A stretch of DNA of 8,561 bases from JBBIRT01 sp037441725 (GTDB lineage Bacteria; Desulfobacterota; BSN033; UBA1163), in NCBI GenBank assembly GCA_037441725.1, contig JBBIRT010000133.1, positions 1 to 8,561 of the forward strand, written 5' to 3'. The notes below the pieces were generated by a model. It had not been told where the DNA came from and searched no databases. It was given only the letters and a program-made list of their open reading frames with translations. This document shows, piece by piece, positions 1 to 6,580 of the stretch (its first letter is position 1; each line of letters starts with the position of its first letter). A program made the position numbers and the translations under genes.

Positions 1-366
1 GATATGGGCTGGATGGATGAGGAGGGTTATATTTACCTTGCAGGTCGTGGGGATGATATGATCATCCGAGGAGGGGAAAATATCTCCCCAGAGGAGGTTG
101 AGAATGTGCTCCATTCCCATCCTAAGGTGGAAGAGGCCTCGGTCATTGGGGTTCCAGACCCTGAGTGGGGACAAGAACCTCGGGCCATTGTCGTATTGAA
201 AAAAGGGGAGACCGCTACTGCTGAGGAGATCATGGAATTCTGCCGCAACAGACTGGCAGGATTCAAAAGGCCTCGATCTGTAGTCTTTATTGAGGCGTTG
301 CCTCGTAACCCAATGGGGAAGGTCTTAAGAAAGAAACTCCGTGAAGAATATGGGAGGCCTTCATAA
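1..366 (+). CDS. AMP-forming acyl-CoA synthetase, C-terminal part (5' end outside window)
   Basis: This is the C-terminal 121 residues of an AMP-forming acyl-CoA synthetase of the ANL superfamily, which activates a carboxylic acid to its CoA thioester through an acyl-adenylate. The frame is open from base 1, so the ATG at 4 is an internal Met, not the start. Visible are the A8 hinge motif GRGDDMIIRGGENISPEEVE (from residue 15 of the fragment), which turns the C-terminal lid between adenylation and thioester-forming states, and the A10 motif PRNPMGKVLRKKL, whose Lys (codon 319-321) is the expected adenylation lysine. The C-terminal domain is intact; the adenylate-binding core lies upstream. 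Substrate specificity sits in the missing part, so fatty, branched or aromatic acids are all possible. The next gene starts 41 nt downstream on the same strand, suggesting co-transcription with the small redox proteins, CoA-transferases and dehydrogenase that follow. Confidence 0.95.
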   Translation, partial: DMGWMDEEGYIYLAGRGDDMIIRGGENISPEEVENVLHSHPKVEEASVIGVPDPEWGQEPRAIVVLKKGETATAEEIMEFCRNRLAGFKRPRSVVFIEALPRNPMGKVLRKKLREEYGRPS

Positions 367-407
367 TTTAGAATAAAATTTAAACAGAAAGAGGAGGGAT
401 CGAATCT

Positions 408-527
408 ATGGCGAATCAAGTTGGAAAGAGATATGTCTGTAAGAAATGTGGATCTGAATTTATCGTTACCCGGGGGGGCAATGGAACTCTCCATTGTTGT
501 GGTCAACCCATGGAGTTAAAGAAATAG
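408..527 (+). CDS. Desulforedoxin-like microprotein (first of a tandem pair)
   Basis: This 39-residue protein has the cysteine pattern of desulforedoxin: Cys11-X2-Cys14, then Cys30-Cys31, ending CCGQPMELKK. The spacing between second and third cysteine (16 positions) equals that of Desulfovibrio gigas desulforedoxin as I recall it, and the same fold forms the N-terminal domain of desulfoferrodoxin. Such proteins bind one Fe(Cys)4 centre (Zn is possible) in a rubredoxin-like fold and act in cytoplasmic electron transfer. The start is supported by GAGGAGG at 391-397. It is the whole gene, not a fragment: it opens after the ligase stop and ends with TAG just before the next small gene. A near-copy follows at 553. 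An Fe centre cannot be told from a structural Zn ribbon by sequence alone, and the partner is unknown; its place in an acyl-CoA operon suggests a role with the neighbouring oxidoreductase, which is inference. Confidence 0.85.
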   Translation: MANQVGKRYVCKKCGSEFIVTRGGNGTLHCCGQPMELKK

Positions 528-552
528 ATGATTGATTTGGAGGGAAGAATCG

Positions 553-693
553 ATGAGTCAGCTGGGGAAGAGATATCGTTGTTCAGTTTGCGGCACAGAG
601 GTCCTTTGTACAAAAGCAGGAGAGGGGACCCCTGCTTGTTGTGAAAAGGAGATGGAACTTCAGGAACCAAAACCTTTACCTTCATCCGATTGA
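553..693 (+). CDS. Desulforedoxin-like microprotein (second of a tandem pair)
   Basis: This 46-residue protein is a paralogue of the preceding one. Both share GKRYxCxxCG near the N-terminus and a CC-x3-MEL ending. The metal ligands would be Cys10, Cys13, Cys29 and Cys30, with the same 16-position spacing as the upstream copy. It differs by an additional Cys19 and an eight-to-ten residue Pro/Ser-rich tail (EPKPLPSSD) after the domain. GGAGGG at 539-544 lies 8 nt before the ATG at 553; an ATG at 528 is in another frame (no SD), so 553 is preferred. The gap to the first copy is 25 nt. It probably arose by tandem duplication and diverged. The likely role is a one-iron rubredoxin-type electron carrier or a small zinc-ribbon protein in the cytoplasm; the sequence does not decide between these. 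Confidence 0.82.
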   Translation: MSQLGKRYRCSVCGTEVLCTKAGEGTPACCEKEMELQEPKPLPSSD

Positions 694-736
694 TCAATGG
701 TTAATGGTTAAGGATTTTTTAGGTTCTTTTGCTTTA

Positions 737-743
737 AAAGGAG
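737..743 (+). promoter_or_regulatory. Shine-Dalgarno site in front of a possible ATC start
   Basis: AAAGGAG at 737-743 is a strong ribosome-binding sequence, but no ATG, GTG or TTG in the right frame follows it. The in-frame codon at the ideal distance (7 nt) is ATC at 751. The TTG at 744 is in a different frame and reaches a stop after about 27 codons. This site is the main reason for placing the start of the next gene at 751. Confidence 0.45.
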
Positions 744-750
744 TTGTTTT

Positions 751-1431
751 ATCAGAGGGGCCTTCAGTTTAGAAAAAGAGGCTCTGATCGCTTCAGGTCT
801 TCAGGCGAAAGATCAAATCGATGAGTATCTGAGGAAGCTTGATCAGATACTTCAATCGTTTCTTTTAAGGAATCCCCTTCCATCCGATCCTTATACGAAA
901 GCCAAAGTACTTTTTCAATGGCTATGGAGAGAGAAACCTGCTCGTTATAAAACCCAAGGACACTACCGATTCAATCTTGTCATCGATGCCCAACTGAGTA
1001 AAGAGGTTCAGCATATCGGAAATTGCTTAGGCCTCACCCTTCTTTATAATTGTCTTCTTCGAAGGATAGGCATTCATGCGGAGGCCATCTATCTTGAAAA
1101 TGCCTTTGAAATGGTTCCTCATGTTTTAACCCTCCTTCCGATTGAGAATTCTTTTATCGATGTTGAAAATATTTTACCTGATGGATACGATTATCAAGGA
1201 CATCTCAACCATCCTTCCCGAATAAGGTGGGGAGATAAAGAACTGGTCGCTGATATTTATCATAGTAAGGGGAATGAATATTTTTATAAAAATGAATGGA
1301 ATAAGGCCTTAGAGAATTATGAGATTTGCCTTCGTCTCAACCCAAATTATGAGAAGGCCCACCTCAATCAAGCAATTTTATTAGATAAGATTAGGATGAA
1401 TGAAAGGAAAAAGAATGAAGGATCCTTTTGA
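751..1431 (+). CDS. SirB1-type transglutaminase-like protein with TPR repeat (start codon anomalous)
   Basis: The frame is open from 712 and codes for about 226 residues from 751. The N-terminal part (FSLEKEALIASG, then IDEYLRKLDQIL) resembles SirB1/Transglut_core2 proteins. A transglutaminase/protease-like triad is visible: Cys92 in GNCLG, His124 in MVPHVLTLL and Asp137 in FIDVEN, in the expected order and spacing. E. coli SirB1, as I recall it, lacks this Cys, so this copy may be catalytically competent. A TPR unit covers about residues 168-210 (GNEYFYKNEW, ALENYEICLRLNPNYEKA). No ATG/GTG/TTG occurs in frame before 1111, which would cut off the Cys and half the domain. Either ATC at 751 is the start (good SD at 737-743), or one base is missing in the GGGG run at 757-760, which would join the frame starting with ATG 704. 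Its 3' end overlaps the next gene, suggesting translational coupling. The substrate is unknown. Confidence 0.75.
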   Translation: MRGAFSLEKEALIASGLQAKDQIDEYLRKLDQILQSFLLRNPLPSDPYTKAKVLFQWLWREKPARYKTQGHYRFNLVIDAQLSKEVQHIGNCLGLTLLYNCLLRRIGIHAEAIYLENAFEMVPHVLTLLPIENSFIDVENILPDGYDYQGHLNHPSRIRWGDKELVADIYHSKGNEYFYKNEWNKALENYEICLRLNPNYEKAHLNQAILLDKIRMNERKKNEGSF

Positions 1432-2659
1432 GAAGAGGGAGAGGATCTCAAAAGGGGGAGAGAAAAGCCTTCTTCAAAATCTCCGAATATTGGATCTGGC
1501 TGATGAAAAGGCAAGTTTCTGTTCCAAGCTTTTGGCAGATATGGGAGCCAATGTGGTTAAGATTGAAAGACCTGGAGGAGACCCATCAAGAAGGATAGGG
1601 CCCTTTATTGGAAATTCCTTTAATCCTGAGAAAAGTCTATTTTTCCATTATCACAATACGAATAAGAGGGGTATTACCCTTAATATTGAACATCCGATGG
1701 GAAGGGAGATCTTTTTAAGATTGGTCAAACAAACCGATGTGGTTGTCGAGACGTTTCCTCCAGGATTCCTAAAAGGCCTTCAATTAGATTTTGAGATCCT
1801 AAATGAAGCAAACCCAAAACTGATTTTGCTTTCTGTGACAGGTTTTGGCCAGAGTGGTCCGAAGAAGGATGCTCCATCCTGTGATTTGGTGGCCTCTGCT
1901 TATGGAGGGCAAATGTATATTTCTGGGTCTCCCTCCACCCCTCCCCTAAAGCCCTATGGTGAGCAATCTTATTATACCGCATCCCTTTTTGGGGCCATTG
2001 GTATCCTTCTGGCCCTTAGAAAGAGAGAACAGACAGGAAGAGGGGACCAGATCGATATTTCACTCCAAGAATCAGTGCTATCAAGCTTTGCCCATGTGAT
2101 GATTCGATATTTCCATGAAAAGATTATCACTCAAAGGCAAGGTAGCCTTTATGGAGATTATAGCTTTTTCATTCTGCCCTGTAAGAATGGCTATCTTCTC
2201 ATGGCCCCTTTTCAGCAATGGGAGATGCTTGTAGAATGGATGGAGAGTGAGGGGATGGCTGAGGATCTCAAAGAGATGAAGTGGCAAGAAGAAACCTATC
2301 GCATTAGAAATTTCAAGCACCTCTTTGAAATATTGAAACGATGGACCGAGACTCATACAGTGGAGGAGCTTTTTGAAATCGGTCAGCTCATGCGCTTTCC
2401 ATGGGCACCGATTTATTCCCCTAAACAGGTCTTAGAAAATCCTCAACTCAAAGAGAGGAAATTTTTTATCGATGTCGATCACCCTGAGATAGAGACTTCG
2501 ATTCAATATCCAGGACCTCCCTATCGGCTAAGTTCCATTTCATTGCCCCGATGGAGACGTGCCCCCTTAATCGGAGAAGACAATAGGGCGATCTATCAGG
2601 GAGAGTTGGGCCTTTCTGATGAAGAAATGAAAAGGCTTTCTTCATTAAATGTGATTTAA
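1415..2659 (+). CDS. CaiB/BaiF class III CoA-transferase family protein, catalytic Asp replaced by Tyr
   Basis: This 414-residue protein belongs to the CaiB/BaiF (class III) family, which moves CoA between carboxylates or racemises acyl-CoAs. Family signatures include LRILDLAD and ADMGANVVKIERPGGDPSRR near the N-terminus, NTNKRGITLNIEHPMGRE, LLSVTGFGQSGP, and GAIGILLALRKREQTGRGDQIDISLQE. Two features are unusual. The usual AGP after the first strand is replaced (EKASFCSKLL). The residue seven positions before GAIGI, where the family carries the catalytic Asp that forms the acyl-anhydride, is Tyr186 (codon 1970). The downstream paralogue keeps Asp. It is therefore probably a non-catalytic or altered subunit. 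The start at 1415 has AAAGGA at 1403-1408; ATG 1400 in the same frame is an alternative with a weaker site. It overlaps the upstream gene's end. Residues before about 22 are not conserved. Substrate unknown. Confidence 0.9.
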   Translation: MKDPFEKRERISKGGEKSLLQNLRILDLADEKASFCSKLLADMGANVVKIERPGGDPSRRIGPFIGNSFNPEKSLFFHYHNTNKRGITLNIEHPMGREIFLRLVKQTDVVVETFPPGFLKGLQLDFEILNEANPKLILLSVTGFGQSGPKKDAPSCDLVASAYGGQMYISGSPSTPPLKPYGEQSYYTASLFGAIGILLALRKREQTGRGDQIDISLQESVLSSFAHVMIRYFHEKIITQRQGSLYGDYSFFILPCKNGYLLMAPFQQWEMLVEWMESEGMAEDLKEMKWQEETYRIRNFKHLFEILKRWTETHTVEELFEIGQLMRFPWAPIYSPKQVLENPQLKERKFFIDVDHPEIETSIQYPGPPYRLSSISLPRWRRAPLIGEDNRAIYQGELGLSDEEMKRLSSLNVI

Positions 2660-2692
2660 GGATATCCCAATGGGTCAGTAAAAGGTAAACAG

Positions 2693-3880
2693 ATGGTTGG
2701 ACAGATCTTAGATGGAGTTCGGATCTTAGATTTTACCTGGATGCTGGCTGGTCCCTATACAACAAGGATTCTTGCTGATTTTGGAGCGGAGGTCATTAAG
2801 ATCCAATCCGAAAAAACAGCTAAGGGAGCAGAATCAAACCTCTCAGCATACTTTAACGCTTGGAATCGTAACAAACGAAGCATCACCTTGAACCTGAGTC
2901 ATCCAGAGGCAAGGGAGATCGTTTTAAAATTAGTTTCTATAAGTGACATCGTCATTGAAAACTTTTCGCCACGGGTCATGTCAAACTGGGGTTTGAATTA
3001 TGAAGCATTAAGCAAGGTTAGACCTGATCTCATCATGGTTTCCATCTCAGCTATGGGGCAAACTGGTCCATGGAAGGATTTTGTGGCCTTCGGACAAACC
3101 ATCCAAGCCCTTTCTGGAATGACCTTCTTGAGCTCTTTTACGAAGGATTCACCCTCCGGTTTAGGTTATGCCTATGCGGATGTCATTTCTGGTCTTTATG
3201 GAGCCATAGCTGTTTTGGCTGGTTTACAATATAGAGATCAGACTGGAGAGGGGCAATATATTGACCTTTCAGAATTGGAAGCTCTCTGCACCCTATTGGG
3301 ACCAACCCTCATGGATCTCTCTGTTCATCATCAAGAAATTCTTCCAAAAGGGAATCGGTCAGATGATTTAATGGCTGCTCCCTATGGATGTTATCGCTGT
3401 TTGGGAGAGGATCGATGGTGTGTCATTGCAGTATTTAATGAGGATCAATGGGAAAATTTCTGTCAGGTAATGGGAAATCCAGATTGGACCCAGGAGGAGA
3501 GATTCTCGACTATCGCAAAACGGAAGGATCATTCAGAAGAATTAGATGCGTTTATTGGACAATGGACCATTCAAAGGAGGGCCGAAGAGGTGGTATTCCT
3601 TCTCCAGGGAAATGGGATTCCTTCAGGCATTGTTCAGGATGCCAGAGACTTAGCCAAAGATCCCCAATTAATTGAAAGGGGATATTTCCTCTCCCTTCGG
3701 CATCCTGTTTTGGGAGAGATGATTTCCGATGCCCAACCCATTCGATTTAAAAATCATTCAACCGCCCATTGGAAAGCAGCACCCTTACTGGGTCAGGATA
3801 ATCGATATGTCTTCAGAGAATTGCTGGGTTTATCTGAAGAGGAATGGTCCTTCTATATTGAAAGAGGGGTTATTCAGTAG
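2693..3880 (+). CDS. CaiB/BaiF class III CoA-transferase (catalytic subunit candidate)
   Basis: This 395-residue protein is a canonical class III CoA-transferase. It has the N-terminal RILDFTWMLAGPYTTRILADFGAEVIKIQ, split here as RILDFTWMLAGP and ADFGAEVIKIQ; then WNRNKRSITLNLSHPEARE, MVSISAMGQTGPWKD, and YADVISGLYGAIAVLAGLQ. Asp163 (codon 3179-3181) is at the position of the catalytic Asp of formyl-CoA transferase and relatives, which carries the covalent CoA-linked intermediate. The C-terminal part holds AAPYGCYRC and the small-domain motif GIPSGIV. Length is normal for the family. AAAAGG at 2680-2685 sits 7 nt before the ATG. It starts 33 nt after the stop of its paralogue, and the two probably form one enzyme, as two-gene class III CoA-transferases of anaerobic aromatic degradation do (for example BbsE/BbsF). 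A racemase role cannot be excluded. The acyl-CoA dehydrogenase downstream would use the product. Confidence 0.93.
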   Translation: MVGQILDGVRILDFTWMLAGPYTTRILADFGAEVIKIQSEKTAKGAESNLSAYFNAWNRNKRSITLNLSHPEAREIVLKLVSISDIVIENFSPRVMSNWGLNYEALSKVRPDLIMVSISAMGQTGPWKDFVAFGQTIQALSGMTFLSSFTKDSPSGLGYAYADVISGLYGAIAVLAGLQYRDQTGEGQYIDLSELEALCTLLGPTLMDLSVHHQEILPKGNRSDDLMAAPYGCYRCLGEDRWCVIAVFNEDQWENFCQVMGNPDWTQEERFSTIAKRKDHSEELDAFIGQWTIQRRAEEVVFLLQGNGIPSGIVQDARDLAKDPQLIERGYFLSLRHPVLGEMISDAQPIRFKNHSTAHWKAAPLLGQDNRYVFRELLGLSEEEWSFYIERGVIQ

Positions 3881-3918
3881 GTTATGTGGTATTAAAAAAA
3901 TAACCAAAGGGGATCACC

Positions 3919-5046
3919 ATGGATTTTAATTTAAGGGAAGATCAATTAAAATTACAAGAGACAGCAAAAAGATTTACTGAGAAAGAGATTGAACCGATCG
4001 CAGAGCAGATAGACCAGGAAGGAAGACTGCCTGATGATCTGATCATCAAGATGGGGAGAATGGGATTTCTCGGCATGGTCATTCCCAAGCAATATGGTGG
4101 GGGAGAGACAGAGCATCTAAACGTCATTTTAACCTGTGAGGCCATGGCCTATTCAGGAACAGGGGCATGGTGGCTTACTGCCTTTAATAATAGCATCCCT
4201 GAATCGATTGCTCATTTTGGTTCAGAAGAGATAAAAAGGAAATTCTTACAGCCCCTCTGTGAAGGTTCTGCCTATGGAAGCATCCAATTTACAGAGGAAG
4301 GGACAGGGTCAGATCCAACTTCTCTTCTCACCAGGGCCATTCCTCATGGGAGATTTTATATTGTCAATGGGATGAAGCGTTTTAGTACCTTTGGGGAGAG
4401 AGATGGATACGCTGTGCTCTATGCTAAAGATGAGAATGATCGATGCACTGCTTTCGTCATAAAGAAGAATGGGAAGGGGTATCAGGTGGCAGAGAGATGG
4501 AGGCTCATGGGTGGAGGGGGAATGGAGGCAGTGGACATTTATTTCAATGGCATGGAGATTCCGGAAGAGAACCTTCTCGGTGAGAAAGGAAAGGGCTTTG
4601 ATATTCTATTACACTGGATTGCGACAGAGAAGATAGAACAGTGCAGTGCCTGTGTGGGGATGGCTCAAGCGGCTTTGGATGAGGCCATCAAATATACAAA
4701 ACTGAGAAGGGTGAAAGAAAAGACGATGTCTGGAATGCAAGGTATCCAATGGATGCTGGCTGAGATGTATTCAAGAATTGAGGCAGCAAGGTGGCTGACT
4801 TATCGAGCAGCCTTTCTTCAGGACCAGGGAGAGAAGAACTGGATGACTGAGTCAGCCACGGCTAAGCTATTTGTCATGCCGGCCACCCTGGAGGGGGTTG
4901 AAATAGCCAGACGCATTCACGGGGCCTATGGCTACTGTAAAGAATTTAAAATTGAGAGGATCTATCGCGCCATTTCAGGAGCCACTGCCATTGCCACCGG
5001 CCTTGAAATTAACCGATCAATTGTAGGGGGATGGTTGGTCAAATAG
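3919..5046 (+). CDS. Acyl-CoA dehydrogenase family flavoprotein
   Basis: This 375-residue protein has the three domains of acyl-CoA dehydrogenases: an N-terminal helical part (FNLREDQLKLQETAKRF), a middle beta domain (QFTEEGTGSDPTS, MGGGGMEAVDIYFNGMEIPE, ENLLGEKGKGF) and a C-terminal helical domain (LDEAIKYT, QGIQWMLAEM, HGAYGYCKEF). It would oxidise an acyl-CoA at alpha-beta using FAD and pass electrons to ETF. The usual catalytic Glu in the C-terminal IYEGT loop is absent: the aligned segment is RAISGAT. Glu237 in IATEKIEQ lies where isovaleryl-CoA and long-chain dehydrogenases carry their base in helix G, so the protein is probably active. The FG of the FAD-contact segment R-x2-FG is Lys266-Glu267, which is atypical. 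The start has AAAGGGGA at 3906-3913. It follows the CoA-transferases by 38 nt. Substrate cannot be assigned; branched or bulky acyl groups fit the helix-G type. Confidence 0.93.
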   Translation: MDFNLREDQLKLQETAKRFTEKEIEPIAEQIDQEGRLPDDLIIKMGRMGFLGMVIPKQYGGGETEHLNVILTCEAMAYSGTGAWWLTAFNNSIPESIAHFGSEEIKRKFLQPLCEGSAYGSIQFTEEGTGSDPTSLLTRAIPHGRFYIVNGMKRFSTFGERDGYAVLYAKDENDRCTAFVIKKNGKGYQVAERWRLMGGGGMEAVDIYFNGMEIPEENLLGEKGKGFDILLHWIATEKIEQCSACVGMAQAALDEAIKYTKLRRVKEKTMSGMQGIQWMLAEMYSRIEAARWLTYRAAFLQDQGEKNWMTESATAKLFVMPATLEGVEIARRIHGAYGYCKEFKIERIYRAISGATAIATGLEINRSIVGGWLVK

Positions 5047-6580
5047 TCCACACGATCTGCCCATCAAGGATGGTCATTTCTACTTTAAAATCTTTTATCT
5101 CATCGACTGGAGCCGTGGTTGGGTTTCCATTTAAAATGATCAAGTCTGCACACTTTCCAGGAGTAATCGACCCCTTCCACTTTTCTTCAAAGGATGCCTC
5201 AGCAGCCTTATGAGTGTAAAGGCTTAGGGCCTCCATGGGAGAGATTCCCTCTTCAGGTAAAACAGATTCACCCTTTTCAGTTCTTCGAGAGATAGAGGAA
5301 TAGATTCCAATCAGCGGATTGACAGGAGACACAGGGCAGTCTGAGCTTCCTGCTATTTTGACCCCGTTGTTAATCAAGGTGAAGATTGGATAGAGATATT
5401 TCAACTCCGATTCTGAAACTGTCCTGAGATATCTCTCACCATGGAAATAGAGAAAAGAGGGTTGTGTGACAACCACAATTCCAAGGGAGGCCAGTCGTTT
5501 GGCTAGGGAGGAAGGACAGATAGCACAGTGTTCAATCCGATGCCGATGATCTGGCCGCGGGAATCTCTTTAAGGTAGATTCAATAGCCAAACAAGCCGCT
5601 TCAATGGTGGGCTCTTCCACCGCATGAAGGATTGCCTGAAATCCTGTTTGATGAATACGAAGAACCCATTCATTTAATTCTTTCTGGTCTGGGGTCACGT
5701 GGCCAGTGGTCTCATGGAGGATGATCTTGACTCCCCCGATGCTAAGCCTTTCTCCCTCCCCATTACCTGGAAAGGGTTGGCTCCTGTACTCATCAAATCC
5801 CTCCCTCCCTAATGACATGCGGACCCGAGGTTGAAGTAGATTTCTTTCCTTCCAGGATCGAAACCTCTCCCATCTTTCACGGTTATTATGGGAGGTGGCA
5901 TCCTGAATTGAAGTCACCCCTGAGGAGAGGAGCTCTCGATTTGCCAGCTTGACCCCTTCCTCTAACTGTTTCTGTTCGATTGGTGGTATGAGTTTTGAAA
6001 GGTGGTCACTCATCCCGTAGAGGATCCCTGTGGGTTCTCCTGTTTGAAGATCTCGATCAATCATTCCCTCTGGTGGATCAGGAGTATCCTTAGAAATACC
6101 CACCAGGGTTAAGGCCAGGCTATTCAGGACATGGGCATGGCCTGAACGATGGGTAAGCTTGACAGGATGGATAGAGGTTGCCATATCCAGATCCCATTTT
6201 GTAGGATGGCGTCTCTCAGCAAGATAAAACTCATGATAACCCTTCCCTCTAATCCATGTCCCTGCTGGTAGGTTTTGTGAGGCCCTTCGAATCATGGACT
6301 GAATATCAGAGATGGAATGGATATGGTTTCGAGGTTCAAAATTTAAGGTTACCAGACTTTCCGCAAAACCATAAAGATGAAGATGGACATCAATAAAGCC
6401 TGGCAAAACCGTTTTTCCCTTACAATCAATCAGTTCTGTCTTTGGGTGAAGGAATCCTTTTATCGAGTCGTTTCCTGATACGGACAGGATTTTCTTACCT
6501 TGAATAACAACCGATTTGGCCCTCGGGAAAGAGGGATCCATCGTAATGACATGCGCATTGTAAAGAATCAGATCAACCAT
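5039..6580 (-). CDS. YtcJ-like metal-dependent amidohydrolase (Amidohydro_3)
   Basis: This 513-residue protein belongs to the YtcJ/N-substituted formamide deformylase branch of the amidohydrolase superfamily. The start at 6580 matches the family N-terminus (MVDLILYNAHVITMDP), with AAGGTGA at 6597-6591 as its ribosome-binding site; the frame continues upstream to an ATG at 6676, but those residues resemble nothing and span the divergent promoter region. Metal-binding residues in order are His66 and His68 (GFIDVHLHL), a candidate carboxylated Lys285 (GVKIILHE), His319 (AILHA), His351 (RIEHC) and Asp414 (GSSDCPVSP). The C-terminal beta sandwich (GKCADLIILNGNP, TILDGQIVW) is typical. It would hydrolyse an amide, imide or similar C-N bond; relatives include formamide deformylases and hydantoinase-like enzymes, and the substrate is not predictable. 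No signal peptide is seen, so it is probably cytoplasmic. Its 3' end overlaps the convergent dehydrogenase gene by 8 bp. Confidence 0.92.
   Translation of the reverse strand: MVDLILYNAHVITMDPSFPRAKSVVIQGKKILSVSGNDSIKGFLHPKTELIDCKGKTVLPGFIDVHLHLYGFAESLVTLNFEPRNHIHSISDIQSMIRRASQNLPAGTWIRGKGYHEFYLAERRHPTKWDLDMATSIHPVKLTHRSGHAHVLNSLALTLVGISKDTPDPPEGMIDRDLQTGEPTGILYGMSDHLSKLIPPIEQKQLEEGVKLANRELLSSGVTSIQDATSHNNRERWERFRSWKERNLLQPRVRMSLGREGFDEYRSQPFPGNGEGERLSIGGVKIILHETTGHVTPDQKELNEWVLRIHQTGFQAILHAVEEPTIEAACLAIESTLKRFPRPDHRHRIEHCAICPSSLAKRLASLGIVVVTQPSFLYFHGERYLRTVSESELKYLYPIFTLINNGVKIAGSSDCPVSPVNPLIGIYSSISRRTEKGESVLPEEGISPMEALSLYTHKAAEASFEEKWKGSITPGKCADLIILNGNPTTAPVDEIKDFKVEMTILDGQIVWTI

Noticed and set aside
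33..506. Minus-strand open frame of 157 codons opposite the ligase end and first desulforedoxin
   Set aside because: The opposite strand carries recognisable domains in both genes; this translation resembles nothing and has low-complexity Ser-rich sequence, as expected of an antisense shadow.
697..710. Perfect tandem 7-bp repeat ATGGTTA
   Set aside because: Too short to be a repeat element; noted only as a hint that the leader of the anomalous gene is prone to indels.
1111..1431. A separate 106-residue TPR protein starting at ATG 1111
   Set aside because: The same frame continues upstream to 712 with a conserved transglutaminase-like domain, and His of the triad lies three residues after this Met while the Cys lies before it. 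There is no ribosome-binding site at 1111.
3868..3905. GGTTAT repeats and an inverted copy ATAACC as a possible terminator before the acyl-CoA dehydrogenase
   Set aside because: The stem is only 6 bp, A/T-rich with a 14-nt loop, and is followed by a ribosome-binding site rather than a T run. It is probably chance.
3448..3929. Open frames of 75 and 66 codons in other phases inside the second CoA-transferase
   Set aside because: They lie within a clear, conserved coding region and show no family features or ribosome-binding sites of their own.
1..5046. A benzylsuccinate (bbs) operon or another named aromatic degradation pathway
   Set aside because: The CoA-transferase pair and dehydrogenase fit, but there is no hydratase, thiolase or glycyl-radical enzyme in the window, and the catalytic features do not identify a substrate. 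No gene symbols were assigned.
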